This document shows positions 42,445 to 51,000 of a stretch of DNA of 64,000 nucleotides, one piece after another. Position numbers and translations under genes: made by a program. The notes beneath the pieces were generated by a model. It made no database searches and was not told where the DNA came from. It saw only the letters and a program-made list of their open reading frames with translations. This DNA comes from Lysobacter panacisoli (GTDB lineage: Bacteria > Pseudomonadota > Gammaproteobacteria > Xanthomonadales > Xanthomonadaceae), in assembly GCF_009765165.1 (NCBI RefSeq), contig NZ_VLNU01000001.1:1364001-1428000 (forward strand), read 5' to 3'. The first letter of the stretch is position 1. Each line of letters opens with the position of its first letter.

Positions 42445-42722
42445 TAGCGGCTCCACTGTCCCGTCGTCGGGATGGTTTCTCCCGCCATCGGGACGGTCTC
42501 GCGGCGAGTCAGGGAACTCATCAGGGCGCTGACGACCGGCAGGAGCAGCATCGCGCCCGGCAGGGCGAGGACGAAGGCCAGCACCCAGGCCAGCATCCAG
42601 AACTCGTCCGGACCCGCCGCCAGCCCCTGCTGGACGACGACCAGGGCGACCCCGACCAGGGCCGACATGGCGGCCAGCATCACCGGGAGGAACACGTAGC
42701 GGGCTTGGCGGGGGGTCAACAT
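42444..42722 (-). CDS. DUF2798-like small membrane protein
   Basis: A 92-residue protein with two hydrophobic helices (about residues 9-30 and 42-65) and a polar tail; MLTPRQARYVFLPVMLAAM is the DUF2798 style. Function unknown. It is the first gene of the operon DUF2798-SDR-adaptor-RND-SDR-channel. The stop shares one base with the next start (TAATG). A start 30 bases upstream is possible. Confidence 0.72.
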   Translation of the reverse strand: MLTPRQARYVFLPVMLAAMSALVGVALVVVQQGLAAGPDEFWMLAWVLAFVLALPGAMLLLPVVSALMSSLTRRETVPMAGETIPTTGQWSR

Positions 42723-42774
42723 GGCGGCGGGCCTTGGGGGAGGTTGCGGCACAGACTAGGCCTCCAAATGGCAC

Positions 42775-42802
42775 TTGATTAGTCCGACTTCGAGGGAATA
42801 AT
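42775..42802 (+). promoter_or_regulatory. Probable LysR-gene promoter
   Basis: TTGATT (42775-42780), a 16-base spacer, and AATAAT (42797-42802), four and five matches to consensus. The predicted start lies about 50 bases before the LysR ATG. An imperfect dyad GGGAATAATTGTCCC (42794-42808) covers the -10, as would suit autorepression or a shared operator with the divergent pump operon. Confidence 0.5.
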
Positions 42803-42861
42803 TGTCCCGTCATCGGTCCAAAAGGCCTTTCCCCCCGTCGAGCCAACAGGAGCCCCCACTC

Positions 42862-43950
42862 ATGGCCCGCGATCTCAACGACACCCTGATCTTCGTCAAG
42901 GTGGTCGAGCACGGCAGTTTCATCTCCGCCGCCCGCGCCCTGCAGCTGCCCAAGACCACGGTCAGCCGCAAGGTGCAGGAACTGGAAACCCGGCTCGGTG
43001 CGCAGTTGTTGCACCGGACCACGCGCAAGCTCGGTCTGACCGAAGCCGGCAACATCTACTTCGAACATTGCCAACGCATCTCGCGCGAACTCGACGAGGC
43101 CGAGAGCGCCGTCGGCCAGCTACAGGGCGGCCCGCGCGGATGGCTGCGCTTCACCGCGCCCTACTCCGTCGGCATCACCTGGATCGCGCCGCTGCTGGGC
43201 GAGTTCCACGCGCGCCATCCCGAAGTGCGCGTGGAAATGGTGCTCACCAACGAACCGCTCGACATCATCGACAAGGAACTCGACGTCGCGCTGCGCGTGG
43301 GCAACCTGCCCGACTCCAACCTGATCGCGCGTCGCCTCGCCACGTTCCGCACGCAGGTCTACGCCAGCCCCAGCTACATCGCGCGCCACGGCGAACCGCT
43401 GCATCCCGACGACCTGCAGCACCACCGCACCGTCGCGATGGCGAAGGCGCGTCGCAACGGCCAGTTCTACTGGACGCTCAACGACGGCCAGCGCATGGTC
43501 GATTACCGCGTCGACCCGGTACTCGTCGCCAACGATCCGGGTCCGCTGTGCGGCGCGTTGCTGTGCGGCGAAGGCCTGATGCTCGCCGCCGACGTGACGG
43601 TGAAGGCCTACGCCGAGCAGGGCTACGTGCAGCGCGTGCTGGCCGGCTGGACCGGCCCGGAGTACGAGTTCAACGCGGTGTTCCCGCGCGGTCGCGTGCA
43701 GTCGCCGAAAGTGCGCGCGTTCGTCGACTTCCTGGTCGAACGCCTCAACTTCGACGCCGACTACATGCAGGTGCTCTGCCCCAACGTGCGCGCGCGCTAC
43801 AAGGCCGCCGAGCAGGCGTCCGCCGACGCGATCAACGCCGAGCTGGCGAAGGTCGCCAAGCAGCCGGAGGCGAAGGCCAAGCGCAAGCCGAAGGCATCCG
43901 AGCCCGTCGTGGCCGACGCGCCCGAGGGCGAGGGTCCGGCACTGGTGTGA
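42862..43950 (+). CDS. LysR-family transcriptional regulator of the RND operon
   Basis: A 362-residue LysR regulator: N-terminal winged HTH (about 1-65, FISAARALQLPKTTVSRKVQELETRLG), then an effector domain (about 90-300). Family members are around 300 residues; this one carries an extra tail of about 50 residues rich in Ala, Lys and Glu (KPEAKAKRKPKASEP type). CAGGAG precedes the ATG. It is divergent from the pump operon, 139 bases between starts, the standard layout of a regulator and its target. The ligand is unknown. Confidence 0.85.
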   Translation: MARDLNDTLIFVKVVEHGSFISAARALQLPKTTVSRKVQELETRLGAQLLHRTTRKLGLTEAGNIYFEHCQRISRELDEAESAVGQLQGGPRGWLRFTAPYSVGITWIAPLLGEFHARHPEVRVEMVLTNEPLDIIDKELDVALRVGNLPDSNLIARRLATFRTQVYASPSYIARHGEPLHPDDLQHHRTVAMAKARRNGQFYWTLNDGQRMVDYRVDPVLVANDPGPLCGALLCGEGLMLAADVTVKAYAEQGYVQRVLAGWTGPEYEFNAVFPRGRVQSPKVRAFVDFLVERLNFDADYMQVLCPNVRARYKAAEQASADAINAELAKVAKQPEAKAKRKPKASEPVVADAPEGEGPALV

Positions 43951-43959
43951 GCCGCGTAC

Positions 43960-44391
43960 TCAGCCGCGCCCCAAACGCGCGGCGGGTACGAGCCGGCGCA
44001 ACGCGATACCCAGTGCGATGCGATAGCCGGAGGCGAGATCGCCGTTGATCACGATCGTGGCCAACGGCATCGCGTCGGGACGCAGCGACAGGTCCAGCAC
44101 GCCAGCGCTGCGGTCGTGCACTTCGACATAGGGCACCCGCAACGCTTCGAGCGCATCGCGCAGCTCGGCCGGATCGGCAGTCGCAGCGACATCGGCGGGA
44201 TCGACCAGCACGAACCCGTCGCGCGCATCGACCCCCTGCCGCAGCGACGCGGCGAATGCCGACGCGGATGCGCTCGCGCGGAAACTCAGCACCTGGCCCG
44301 CCGCGCGCGCGATGCGCCACAGCGCACAGGCTGTTTCGATGCCGAGGCGGTGTGGGGCCGAAGCCGGCCCCTGCAGGACCAGGATCGCCAC
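43960..44391 (-). CDS. Type II dehydroquinase-like protein lacking catalytic motifs (copy 2)
   Basis: A 143-residue protein starting with GTG at 44391. N-terminus VAILVLQGPASAPHRLG aligns with AroQ NGPNLNLLG; the C-terminal YVEVHDRSAG and GDLASGYRIALGIAL follow the AroQ order. Key catalytic motifs are altered: INPGAYTHTS becomes VDPADVAATA (Asn and His lost), and the His/Asn of the EVHLSN region is largely lost. It is probably a pseudoenzyme or a new activity on the flavodoxin-like fold. It is the last gene of a three-gene minus-strand unit, 4 bases after the 68-residue gene. Confidence 0.65.
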   Translation of the reverse strand: MAILVLQGPASAPHRLGIETACALWRIARAAGQVLSFRASASASAFAASLRQGVDARDGFVLVDPADVAATADPAELRDALEALRVPYVEVHDRSAGVLDLSLRPDAMPLATIVINGDLASGYRIALGIALRRLVPAARLGRG

Positions 44392-44395
44392 GACG

Positions 44396-44602
44396 TCAGT
44401 CCAGCCGGTGGATCGCACGCACGCGCACTTCCCCCGGACGCACGCCGTGCGTGTCGGCCGCCTGCTTCTGGATACGCGCCAGCACGTCGGCGGGATCGAG
44501 CTCGGCCTCTTCGGGCAACGCATGCACGAGCGTCGCCTGTCCCCACACGCGCAGGCGATCGCCCATCTGGATCTCGTAGTCGGCGAAGTAGCAGTACCGC
44601 AT
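44396..44602 (-). CDS. Small hypothetical protein between the two dehydroquinase-like genes
   Basis: A 68-residue acidic/basic balanced protein, MRYCYFADYEIQMGDRLRVW at the start and RVRAIHRLD at the end, with a helical middle (PEEAELDPADVLARIQKQA). No family recognised, no signal peptide, no membrane helix. Its ATG lies 7 bases after the stop of the first dehydroquinase-like gene, with the second one 4 bases downstream, so the three are expressed together. The close packing is the main support for it being real. Confidence 0.65.
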   Translation of the reverse strand: MRYCYFADYEIQMGDRLRVWGQATLVHALPEEAELDPADVLARIQKQAADTHGVRPGEVRVRAIHRLD

Positions 44603-44609
44603 GACGGGC

Positions 44610-45044
44610 TCAGGTACCGACGTGGATGTCGTTCTCGCACTGCGCGCAGCCGAGATGTTCCAGCGCGATGGACAATGCGAGCACGTAGCCCTGCGCACCG
44701 TAACCGTCGATCACGCTGAGCGGGTGCGCCATCGCCGGTCGCGCCATCGGCGCGGCGACGTCGGCGTGCACTTCGATGTAAGGCACGCCGGCGCGATCGA
44801 GCCACTCGTCGAGCTCACCGTTGGCGGCCGCACGTGTGCCCGGATCGAGCAGCAGGAACTCGGTACCGCTGCCGCGCGCGCGACGCACGCACTCGATCAC
44901 GTCCGCGACGTCGCGGCAGCCGCAGACCGCGACCGTGCGTCCGGCGCGCGAGGCGCGCTCGACCAGCTGGGACACGACTTCGCGCGGCAGCCCGTTGGCG
45001 TGGCGCTGCGGTGCCTGCGACGCGGTGATGATGGCGATGGACAT
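44610..45044 (-). CDS. Type II dehydroquinase-like protein lacking catalytic motifs (copy 1)
   Basis: A 144-residue protein; GGAGGAC lies 5 bases before the ATG. The C-terminal half follows AroQ closely: VPYIEVHADVAA then DGYGAQGYVLALSIALEHLG, as in M. tuberculosis AroQ (IEVHISNVHARE, GLGIQGYLLALRYLAEHVG). The N-terminal NGPNLNLLG loop and the catalytic Tyr/Arg are absent (ITASQAPQRHANGLP), and the Asn/His motif reads LDPGTRAAAN. One His of the EVH is kept. It cannot be a normal shikimate-pathway dehydratase; its function is unknown. First gene of the unit. Confidence 0.7.
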   Translation of the reverse strand: MSIAIITASQAPQRHANGLPREVVSQLVERASRAGRTVAVCGCRDVADVIECVRRARGSGTEFLLLDPGTRAAANGELDEWLDRAGVPYIEVHADVAAPMARPAMAHPLSVIDGYGAQGYVLALSIALEHLGCAQCENDIHVGT

Positions 45045-45086
45045 GACGTCCTCCGTGGAAACCGGCGTGCAGTCTCCAGCGCGAGG

Positions 45087-45139
45087 GCGTAAAGGCTCAA
45101 TTCGTTGCGGTAGGAGTGGCGTAATTTGTGCGTAAAGGC
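45087..45139. promoter_or_regulatory. 10-bp direct repeat upstream of the dehydroquinase-like unit
   Basis: GCGTAAAGGC occurs at 45087-45096 and 45130-45139, 43 bases apart (about four helix turns), upstream of the minus-strand unit. This is a plausible regulator-binding pair. Confidence 0.35.
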
Positions 45140-45154
45140 ACGCGCTGCGCGCGT

Positions 45155-45200
45155 CCCCTCTTCCGCCCTTCGGGCACCTTCTCCCGCGAGGGGAGAAGGG
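45155..45200 (-). repeat. Palindromic intergenic repeat, copy A2
   Basis: Reverse complement of the A1 architecture without the 24-base loop insertion: CCCCTCTTCC, stem-loop GCCCTTCGGGC, hairpin CCTTCTCCCGCGAGGGGAGAAGG. It pairs with inverted B4 30 bases to the right. Confidence 0.82.
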
Positions 45201-45229
45201 ACACAGTTCCCGTTATGCCTGCACGCGTT

Positions 45230-45279
45230 CCCTCTCCCCTTGCGGGAGAGGGACAGGCGCGAAGCGCCAGGGAGAGGGG
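45230..45279 (-). repeat. Palindromic intergenic repeat, copy B4
   Basis: Exactly the reverse complement of B1 at 4331-4380 over 50 bases, 41 kb away. It ends 9 bases before the stop of the EF-hand gene. Confidence 0.92.
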
Positions 45280-45287
45280 TGTCGCAG

Positions 45288-45662
45288 TTACTTGTGCCGC
45301 GCCGCCTCAGCCCGATCGATGAACCCGTCCGAGTTCGCATCCATCACCGCGAAATCGCCGGTGCTGAACGCCGCGATCTCCAGCGCGGTCAGGAAACCAT
45401 CCTTGTCCGCATCGATACGGTCGAACTTGGACGGATCGCGCGCACCGGCCACTTCGCTGCGCGAAAGGCGATCGTCGTGGTCGGCGTCGTGCAGCAGCAC
45501 GAGCTCCTCGACGAAGCCGTCGTATTCGGTGCGGTCCACTTTGCCGTCCTTGTTGGTATCGGCGACGTCGAAGCGCTCGGGCGCCGCGTCGGGCTTCACC
45601 TGCGCCGCGGCCGGCAATGCCACGGCAAGGAAGAGGATGGTGCCAAGGGCCAGCCTGATCAT
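45288..45662 (-). CDS. Secreted EF-hand calcium-binding protein
   Basis: A 124-residue protein with a Sec signal peptide (hydrophobic core LALGTILFLAVALPAAA, cleavage near residue 20). It has four EF-hand loops of canonical D-x-D/N-x-D-G spacing: DTNKDGKVDRTE (35-46), DADHDDRLSRSE (59-70), DADKDGFLTALE (84-95) and DANSDGFIDRAE (108-119). The second loop lacks the Gly at position 6, so it may bind calcium less well. It works in the periplasm; partner unknown. It lies next to repeat B4 and upstream of no other gene in its own strand for 16 bases. Confidence 0.85.
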   Translation of the reverse strand: MIRLALGTILFLAVALPAAAQVKPDAAPERFDVADTNKDGKVDRTEYDGFVEELVLLHDADHDDRLSRSEVAGARDPSKFDRIDADKDGFLTALEIAAFSTGDFAVMDANSDGFIDRAEAARHK

Positions 45663-45678
45663 GATTTCGCTCCGTGTC

Positions 45679-46149
45679 TCAGCCGATGTCCCACTGGCCT
45701 TTGGCCTTCATGCACGCGGTGCCGGTGGTTTCGTCCACCTGCTCGCCGCCGACGGTCAAACCGCGCTTGAAGTCGCGGCAGACGCGGCCGTCGCTCATGC
45801 GCTTGGTGTTGAGCGGAGTGAAGTAGCCCGATTCCTTCGTGCGCGGATCGGACCAGGTCACCTTCTGGCCCGAGGCCGCGTTGTTGAGCGCGCGCTGCGC
45901 CGCGTCCTTCTCAAACTCGGACTTCGCGGTCTTCTTGAAGATGTGGTTGCCGAGGAAGCCACCGCCGATCGCGCCAGCCGCGGTCAGCAGCGCGCGGCCG
46001 GTACCGCCGCCGAACTGATTGCCGACCAGGCCACCGATCACCGCGCCGGCCACGACCGACGCACTCTGCTTCTCGGTCGTCCGGGTCGCCGGATCCGTCG
46101 AACAGGCCGCGAGACTCAACGCGGCCGCCAGCACGAAGACCTGTTTCAT
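45679..46149 (-). CDS. Glycine-zipper surface-antigen-like lipoprotein
   Basis: A 156-residue lipoprotein (lipobox SLAAC, Cys16). A Gly-zipper region (about 32-72: GAVIGGLVGNQFGGGTGRALL and so on) is followed by a small C-terminal domain with DGRVCRDFKRGLTVGGEQVDE, as in RT0821/Lpp1805 surface-protein families. It sits in the outer membrane or periplasm. The EF-hand gene is 16 bases downstream on the same strand, so they are probably one transcript. Confidence 0.82.
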   Translation of the reverse strand: MKQVFVLAAALSLAACSTDPATRTTEKQSASVVAGAVIGGLVGNQFGGGTGRALLTAAGAIGGGFLGNHIFKKTAKSEFEKDAAQRALNNAASGQKVTWSDPRTKESGYFTPLNTKRMSDGRVCRDFKRGLTVGGEQVDETTGTACMKAKGQWDIG

Positions 46150-46244
46150 CGCTCCCTCCCGTCGGGATCGGAACCGCGTCCATGCGCGGTCGCGCCATAT
46201 TCTCCCGGCGCCGTGAAGTCAGCGTGAGACCGGCCTTTCCCGCC

Positions 46245-48065
46245 CTACCCTCGCAGTCGCCATGCCAGTCCGGACGCACGCGACGCATGCCGCGCGAGTG
46301 CCGCGCGCAGCACCGGGTCGGATACGCACAAGTGCAGTTCGCGGCGCGCGCGAGTGATGCCGGTGTAGAGCAGTTCGCGTGACAGCGCACGCGCATCCTG
46401 TCGCGGCAGCACCAGCCAGACCGAGTCGAACTCCGATCCCTGCGCCTTGTGCACGGTCATCGCGAACGCGCCGGTATGCGCGGGCAGCGACGCTGGATGG
46501 AAACCACGCACGCCCTCGGGCCCACCCGCGAACCAGGCCACGGGAATGCCCGCATCGTCGTGCTGGCAGACGCCGATGTCGCCGTTGAACAGGCCGTGGC
46601 GGTAGCTGTTCTCGGTGACCAGCACCAGGCGGCCATGAAAATACGGATCGCGCTGCGCGCCGGCGAGCGCTTCCTCGATGCGCTGGTTCAACGACGACGC
46701 GCCCTGCGCGCCATCGCGCAATGCGGTGAGAACGCGCAGCTTCGCGGCGTGCTTCAGCGCCACATCGGGATCACGCAGCGCCGACAGTGCGCGCCACGGC
46801 GCCAGCAACGTCTCGCGCGCAGCGCCGGCAAGCGGGTCGGCCACGTCTTCGTGGAAGCGCACGCCGGCCGGGCCTTCGCGCAACAGATGCAGCACCGTGT
46901 CGGCATCGCCGGCCCGCATCGCATCGGCGAGCGGCGCGAGGTCGAGCGAACGCGCCTGCCGATAACCGCGCTGCAACTGCACGCGATGACCGGACAGCGG
47001 CGCAAGCGCGGATTCCGGCAAGGACGGCACCTCTCCCAGCAACGGCGACAGCGCGCTCGACAGCGACGCGGGCAAAGCATCACCGTCGCCAGCGGCATCG
47101 GTGATCGCGGCCAGCACGTCACCGGCTTCCACCGACGGCAGCTGGTCGCGATCGCCGAGCAGGATCAACCGCGCACCCGGCGCGACCGCTTCGACCAGCT
47201 TGCACATAAGCGGCAGGTCGACCATCGATGCTTCGTCGACGACGATCGCATCGAACGGCAGCGGATGATCCGCGTCGTGACGGAACCGCGTGCTGTCGGG
47301 AATCGTGCCGAGCAGTCGATGCACGGTGCTGGCCGAATCGGGCAAGGCATCGCACCACGCTGCATCGATGCCGTCGCAGGTGCGCAGACCTGCGGTCGCG
47401 GCGCGCAGGCTTTCGGCCATGCGTTCGGCGGCGCGGCCAGTCGGCGCGGCCAGCGCGATACGCGGCGCTGCGTGGCCAGCCATGCGCGCCTGCGCGATCA
47501 GCAGCAGCAGGACGCGCGTGATGGTGGTGGTCTTGCCGGTGCCAGGTCCGCCGGTCACCAGCAGTAGCGAGCGCAGCAGTGCGAGCGCCGCGGCACGCGC
47601 CTGGCGGTCGCCTTCGCGCGCGGCCGGGAACAACGTCGCGAACAACGGTGCCAGCACGTGCAGGTCGCCGACGTCGGCCGGCGCCTCGGCGATGCGGCGC
47701 AGACCCGAAGCGAGGCGGCGTTCGTACTCGCGATAGCGGCGCAGGTAGAGCATCCCCCGCTCGATCGCGAGCGGAGCCTGCACGCTCACGGTGGCGGCGT
47801 CGGGTTGCGCGACCCAGTGCGAGGCGCGCAGCACGGTTTCCCATTCGTCGGCGCTCGGCCACTCGACCGCCGCGTCGCACACGCGCTGCGGCTGTGCGAG
47901 TTCGACACCGGCATGACCCTGCGCGACCGCCGACGACGCCAGCGCGGCTGCGACCAGCACGCGGTCGTCGACCTCACCACCGTCGAGCCGGCGCAGGCTC
48001 TGCGCGAGCGCATGGTCGATCGGGCGCAGCGCGCCTTGCCGCAGCAATGCATCCAGCAGGCTCAT
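46245..48065 (-). CDS. recD: Exodeoxyribonuclease V subunit alpha RecD
   Basis: A 606-residue superfamily 1B helicase. Walker A is GGPGTGKT (172-179), motif II lies in DAIVVDEASMVD, and a C-terminal UvrD-like motif AMTVHKAQGSEFDSVWLVLP precedes TGITRARRELHL. RecD is the 5'-3' motor of RecBCD, which repairs double-strand breaks and degrades foreign DNA. The ATG overlaps the recB stop (ATGA). The length is typical. Confidence 0.95.
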   Translation of the reverse strand: MSLLDALLRQGALRPIDHALAQSLRRLDGGEVDDRVLVAAALASSAVAQGHAGVELAQPQRVCDAAVEWPSADEWETVLRASHWVAQPDAATVSVQAPLAIERGMLYLRRYREYERRLASGLRRIAEAPADVGDLHVLAPLFATLFPAAREGDRQARAAALALLRSLLLVTGGPGTGKTTTITRVLLLLIAQARMAGHAAPRIALAAPTGRAAERMAESLRAATAGLRTCDGIDAAWCDALPDSASTVHRLLGTIPDSTRFRHDADHPLPFDAIVVDEASMVDLPLMCKLVEAVAPGARLILLGDRDQLPSVEAGDVLAAITDAAGDGDALPASLSSALSPLLGEVPSLPESALAPLSGHRVQLQRGYRQARSLDLAPLADAMRAGDADTVLHLLREGPAGVRFHEDVADPLAGAARETLLAPWRALSALRDPDVALKHAAKLRVLTALRDGAQGASSLNQRIEEALAGAQRDPYFHGRLVLVTENSYRHGLFNGDIGVCQHDDAGIPVAWFAGGPEGVRGFHPASLPAHTGAFAMTVHKAQGSEFDSVWLVLPRQDARALSRELLYTGITRARRELHLCVSDPVLRAALARHASRASGLAWRLRG

Positions 48066-51000
48066 GCCGTTGCCTCCGTCCGCGCATGCGCGCCGTGGCT
48101 CATGAGCGCATCGAGTTCATCGATCAGCGTGCGTGGCGGACACCACGCGTGCACGCCCGGCGCTTCTTCGTCGGAGGGGTCGAGGCCGCGACAGAACAGG
48201 TAGCGCACGCCACCGAAGTGCGTGTCGTAGTCGTACTCGTCGCCCATCCGGAAGCGCAGCCACCGGTGCAGCGCGAGCGCGTACAGCAACGCCTGCAGCG
48301 TGTATTCGCTGTCCTCCATCGCCTGCGAAAGCGCATCGTGTTCGTAGCGCGGCAGGCGATTGGACTTGTAGTCGAGCACGTGGAAGCGACCGTCGTGCGC
48401 GTACACGAGGTCGATCTTGCCGGTCATCAGTCCTTCCAGCCGTTGCCGCGCGCCGAAGCCTTGGCGCTCGGTCAGTACGTCGTGGCGGTGCAGTAGCGAG
48501 AGCAGGTCCTGCGTGGATGTCGCACGCAGCGCGAAGTGGAACTCCATCTCCGCCAGGCGCGCATCGTGCGGTACGTCGCATAGACGCGCGCCCTCGGGCA
48601 ACGGAACGGCGAGGGTGTTGCCAATCAGCGGCACGAGCACGTCGACGCCATCGGCGATGTCTTCGTCGCCGTAGCCTTCTGCATGGAGCGCGGCGCGCAG
48701 GTGCGTGAGCTCGCGTTCGTCCGGCGCTGCGTTCGGCCATCCGGCCCATGCCGAGAAGTCCACGCGCTCCAGCGCTCCGTGCAGCACGTTGCCGAAGCGA
48801 CTTCCGGCAAAACGCGGATCGCCGTCGGGCACCACGGGCGCGGGCTCGTCGCGTGCGCCGCCCTCTTCCGCGATCGCGCGCGGCGCGGCTTCGACCGTAC
48901 CCGGCGCTTCATTGGCGAGCTGGGTGAAGCTGTACACCCACCAGTCGCGCGACACGGTTCGCGCAGCGGCGCGCGCCGCCGCGACCCGCGCGTCGTTATC
49001 GGGCGGCAGCGATTCCGGCAACGTCAGCGGCCACGCAATGCGCCGAAGCTCGAACGCGTCGTCGAGCGCGTCCGTCAAAACATCGGTGTCGTCGAGCATC
49101 GCCGCAAGCGGGCTCAGCTCAGCCTGCGCGAACGGGCCGGTCGCCAGCCACAACGTATGACGCGCACGGGTCAGTCCGACGTAGAGCAGGCGCGCGTCCT
49201 CGCCGCGCTCCTCCTCGTCCTGTTGCACCTTCGCGTTGCTCCATGCCGCGCTGTGTTCCGGCGTGGCCTCGCTGCGCAGCTGCAACACGCGACCATTGCC
49301 GTCGTGGTATTCGCACAGCGCACCGTTGCGGCTGTCCCGGCCGATGGCCGCGAACGGGAGGAACACGAACGGATACTCCAGGCCCTTGCTCTTGTGCAGG
49401 GTCAGGATCTGAACGCACTGCGCATCGGATTCCAGACGCAGCTGTTGCGCTTCGTCGCTGTCGTCGGCCTCGGCGATCTGCACGCGCAGCCAGTCGACCA
49501 GGCCGTGCTCGCCGACCGCGCGCATGTCGGCTTCCTGCAAGACTTCGGCGAGTTGGAGCGTGTTGGTCAGGCGACGCTCTCCGTCGACCAGCGCGAGCAC
49601 GCGCGGCGCCTGTTCGGCGCAGACGTCGTTGAGCATCGCCAGCGGTCCATGCCGCTGCCAGCGATCGCGCCATGCGAGCGCGCGCAGCTGCCAATGGCGA
49701 TGCAGCGCCGGATCGTCGTCGAAGCGCGCGAGCGTTGCGGCGTCGAGGCCCACCAGTTGCGTGGCGAGCGCGCCGCGCAGGCGCGCATCGTCGTCGGGTC
49801 GCAGCAGCGCCTCGAGTAACACGAGCGTGTCGCTGGCCTGTTCGGTCGAGAACAGGCTGCGCCGACCCGCGGCGACGGCAGGCACGCCGGCCTGTGCCAG
49901 CGCCTCGCGCATCAGCGTGGCTTCAGTGTGGTTGCGCACGAGCACGGCGATGTCGCCCGCGCACGGTGCGCGCTCGCGCCCCTTCTCGCGCATGACGGCG
50001 CGGCCTTCGCGCGCATCCAGCAGCAAGGCATGGATCGAGGCGACGCAAGCCAGCGCGGCGAGCTGGCGCGCTTCGCCGACGCGCCATTGCGCGCGCGCGC
50101 GGCCGTCGTCGGGCGGCGGCAGCGTGCACACGGTGAGTGCGGGCGCGGTACGGTCGTCGCGGCGGAAATCGTCGTCGGCGACCTGTCCGCCCGGCTCGAC
50201 GTCGCGGAAACGTATGCGCGCATCGACGAAGGCCTGTTCTCCGGCGCGTTCGTACAGTGCGGCGATGGCGCGCAACAAAGACGGCCGCGAACGGAAATTT
50301 CGATCGAGTGCAGGCGCCGCCTGTGCGCGTGAGGCCGCATCGAGGTAGGTGTGCACGTCGCCGCCGCGGAAGCGGTAGATCGCCTGCTTCGGATCGCCGA
50401 TCAGGAACAGCGACGGCTCACCTCCCTCACCGTCGCCGAACACGCGGTCGAAGATGCCCCACTGGCGCGGATCGGTGTCCTGGAATTCGTCCACCAGCGC
50501 GAATGCGTACTGCGCACGAAGGCGCTCGACCAGGCGTGCACCGTGCGGGCCGTCGAGCGCGTTGGCGAGATCGGCGATGAGGTCGTCGAAGGTCTGCTCG
50601 CGGCGCAGGCGCTTGAGCGAAGCGAGACGACGCGCGGCATCCTCGCGGACGCGGTGCACCAGCGCGATGCGATGCCCGGCCAGCCAGCGTTCGCGCGCCT
50701 GCGCGGCGTCGATGTAGTCGGCGACCGCCGCGAACAACGGCGATTCCGGGGCCTTCAACGGCGCACCCTTCTTCGGCTTGTTGGTCTTGTCCGCAAGGAC
50801 GTGTGGCGTCAGGCGATCCAGCCGGTCGTGGATCGGCGCGGTCGCATCGCCGTGCTCGCACCACTGCGCGAGCGCCCGCGTCACGTCCGCAGGCAAACCC
50901 TTGCGATACACGGTGCCGTTGAGGATCTTCGCTTCGATCGCCGCGTCGAGCGCGGCGCAGGCGTCGTCGCCATGCACATGGAATGCGGCGCGCAGGGCAT

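Noticed and set aside
45155..45279. Reading the palindromes as ordinary transcription terminators
   Set aside because: Hairpins lack T tracts, occur in inverted pairs and share sequence over 40 kb, which fits a repeat family better; a secondary termination role is not excluded.
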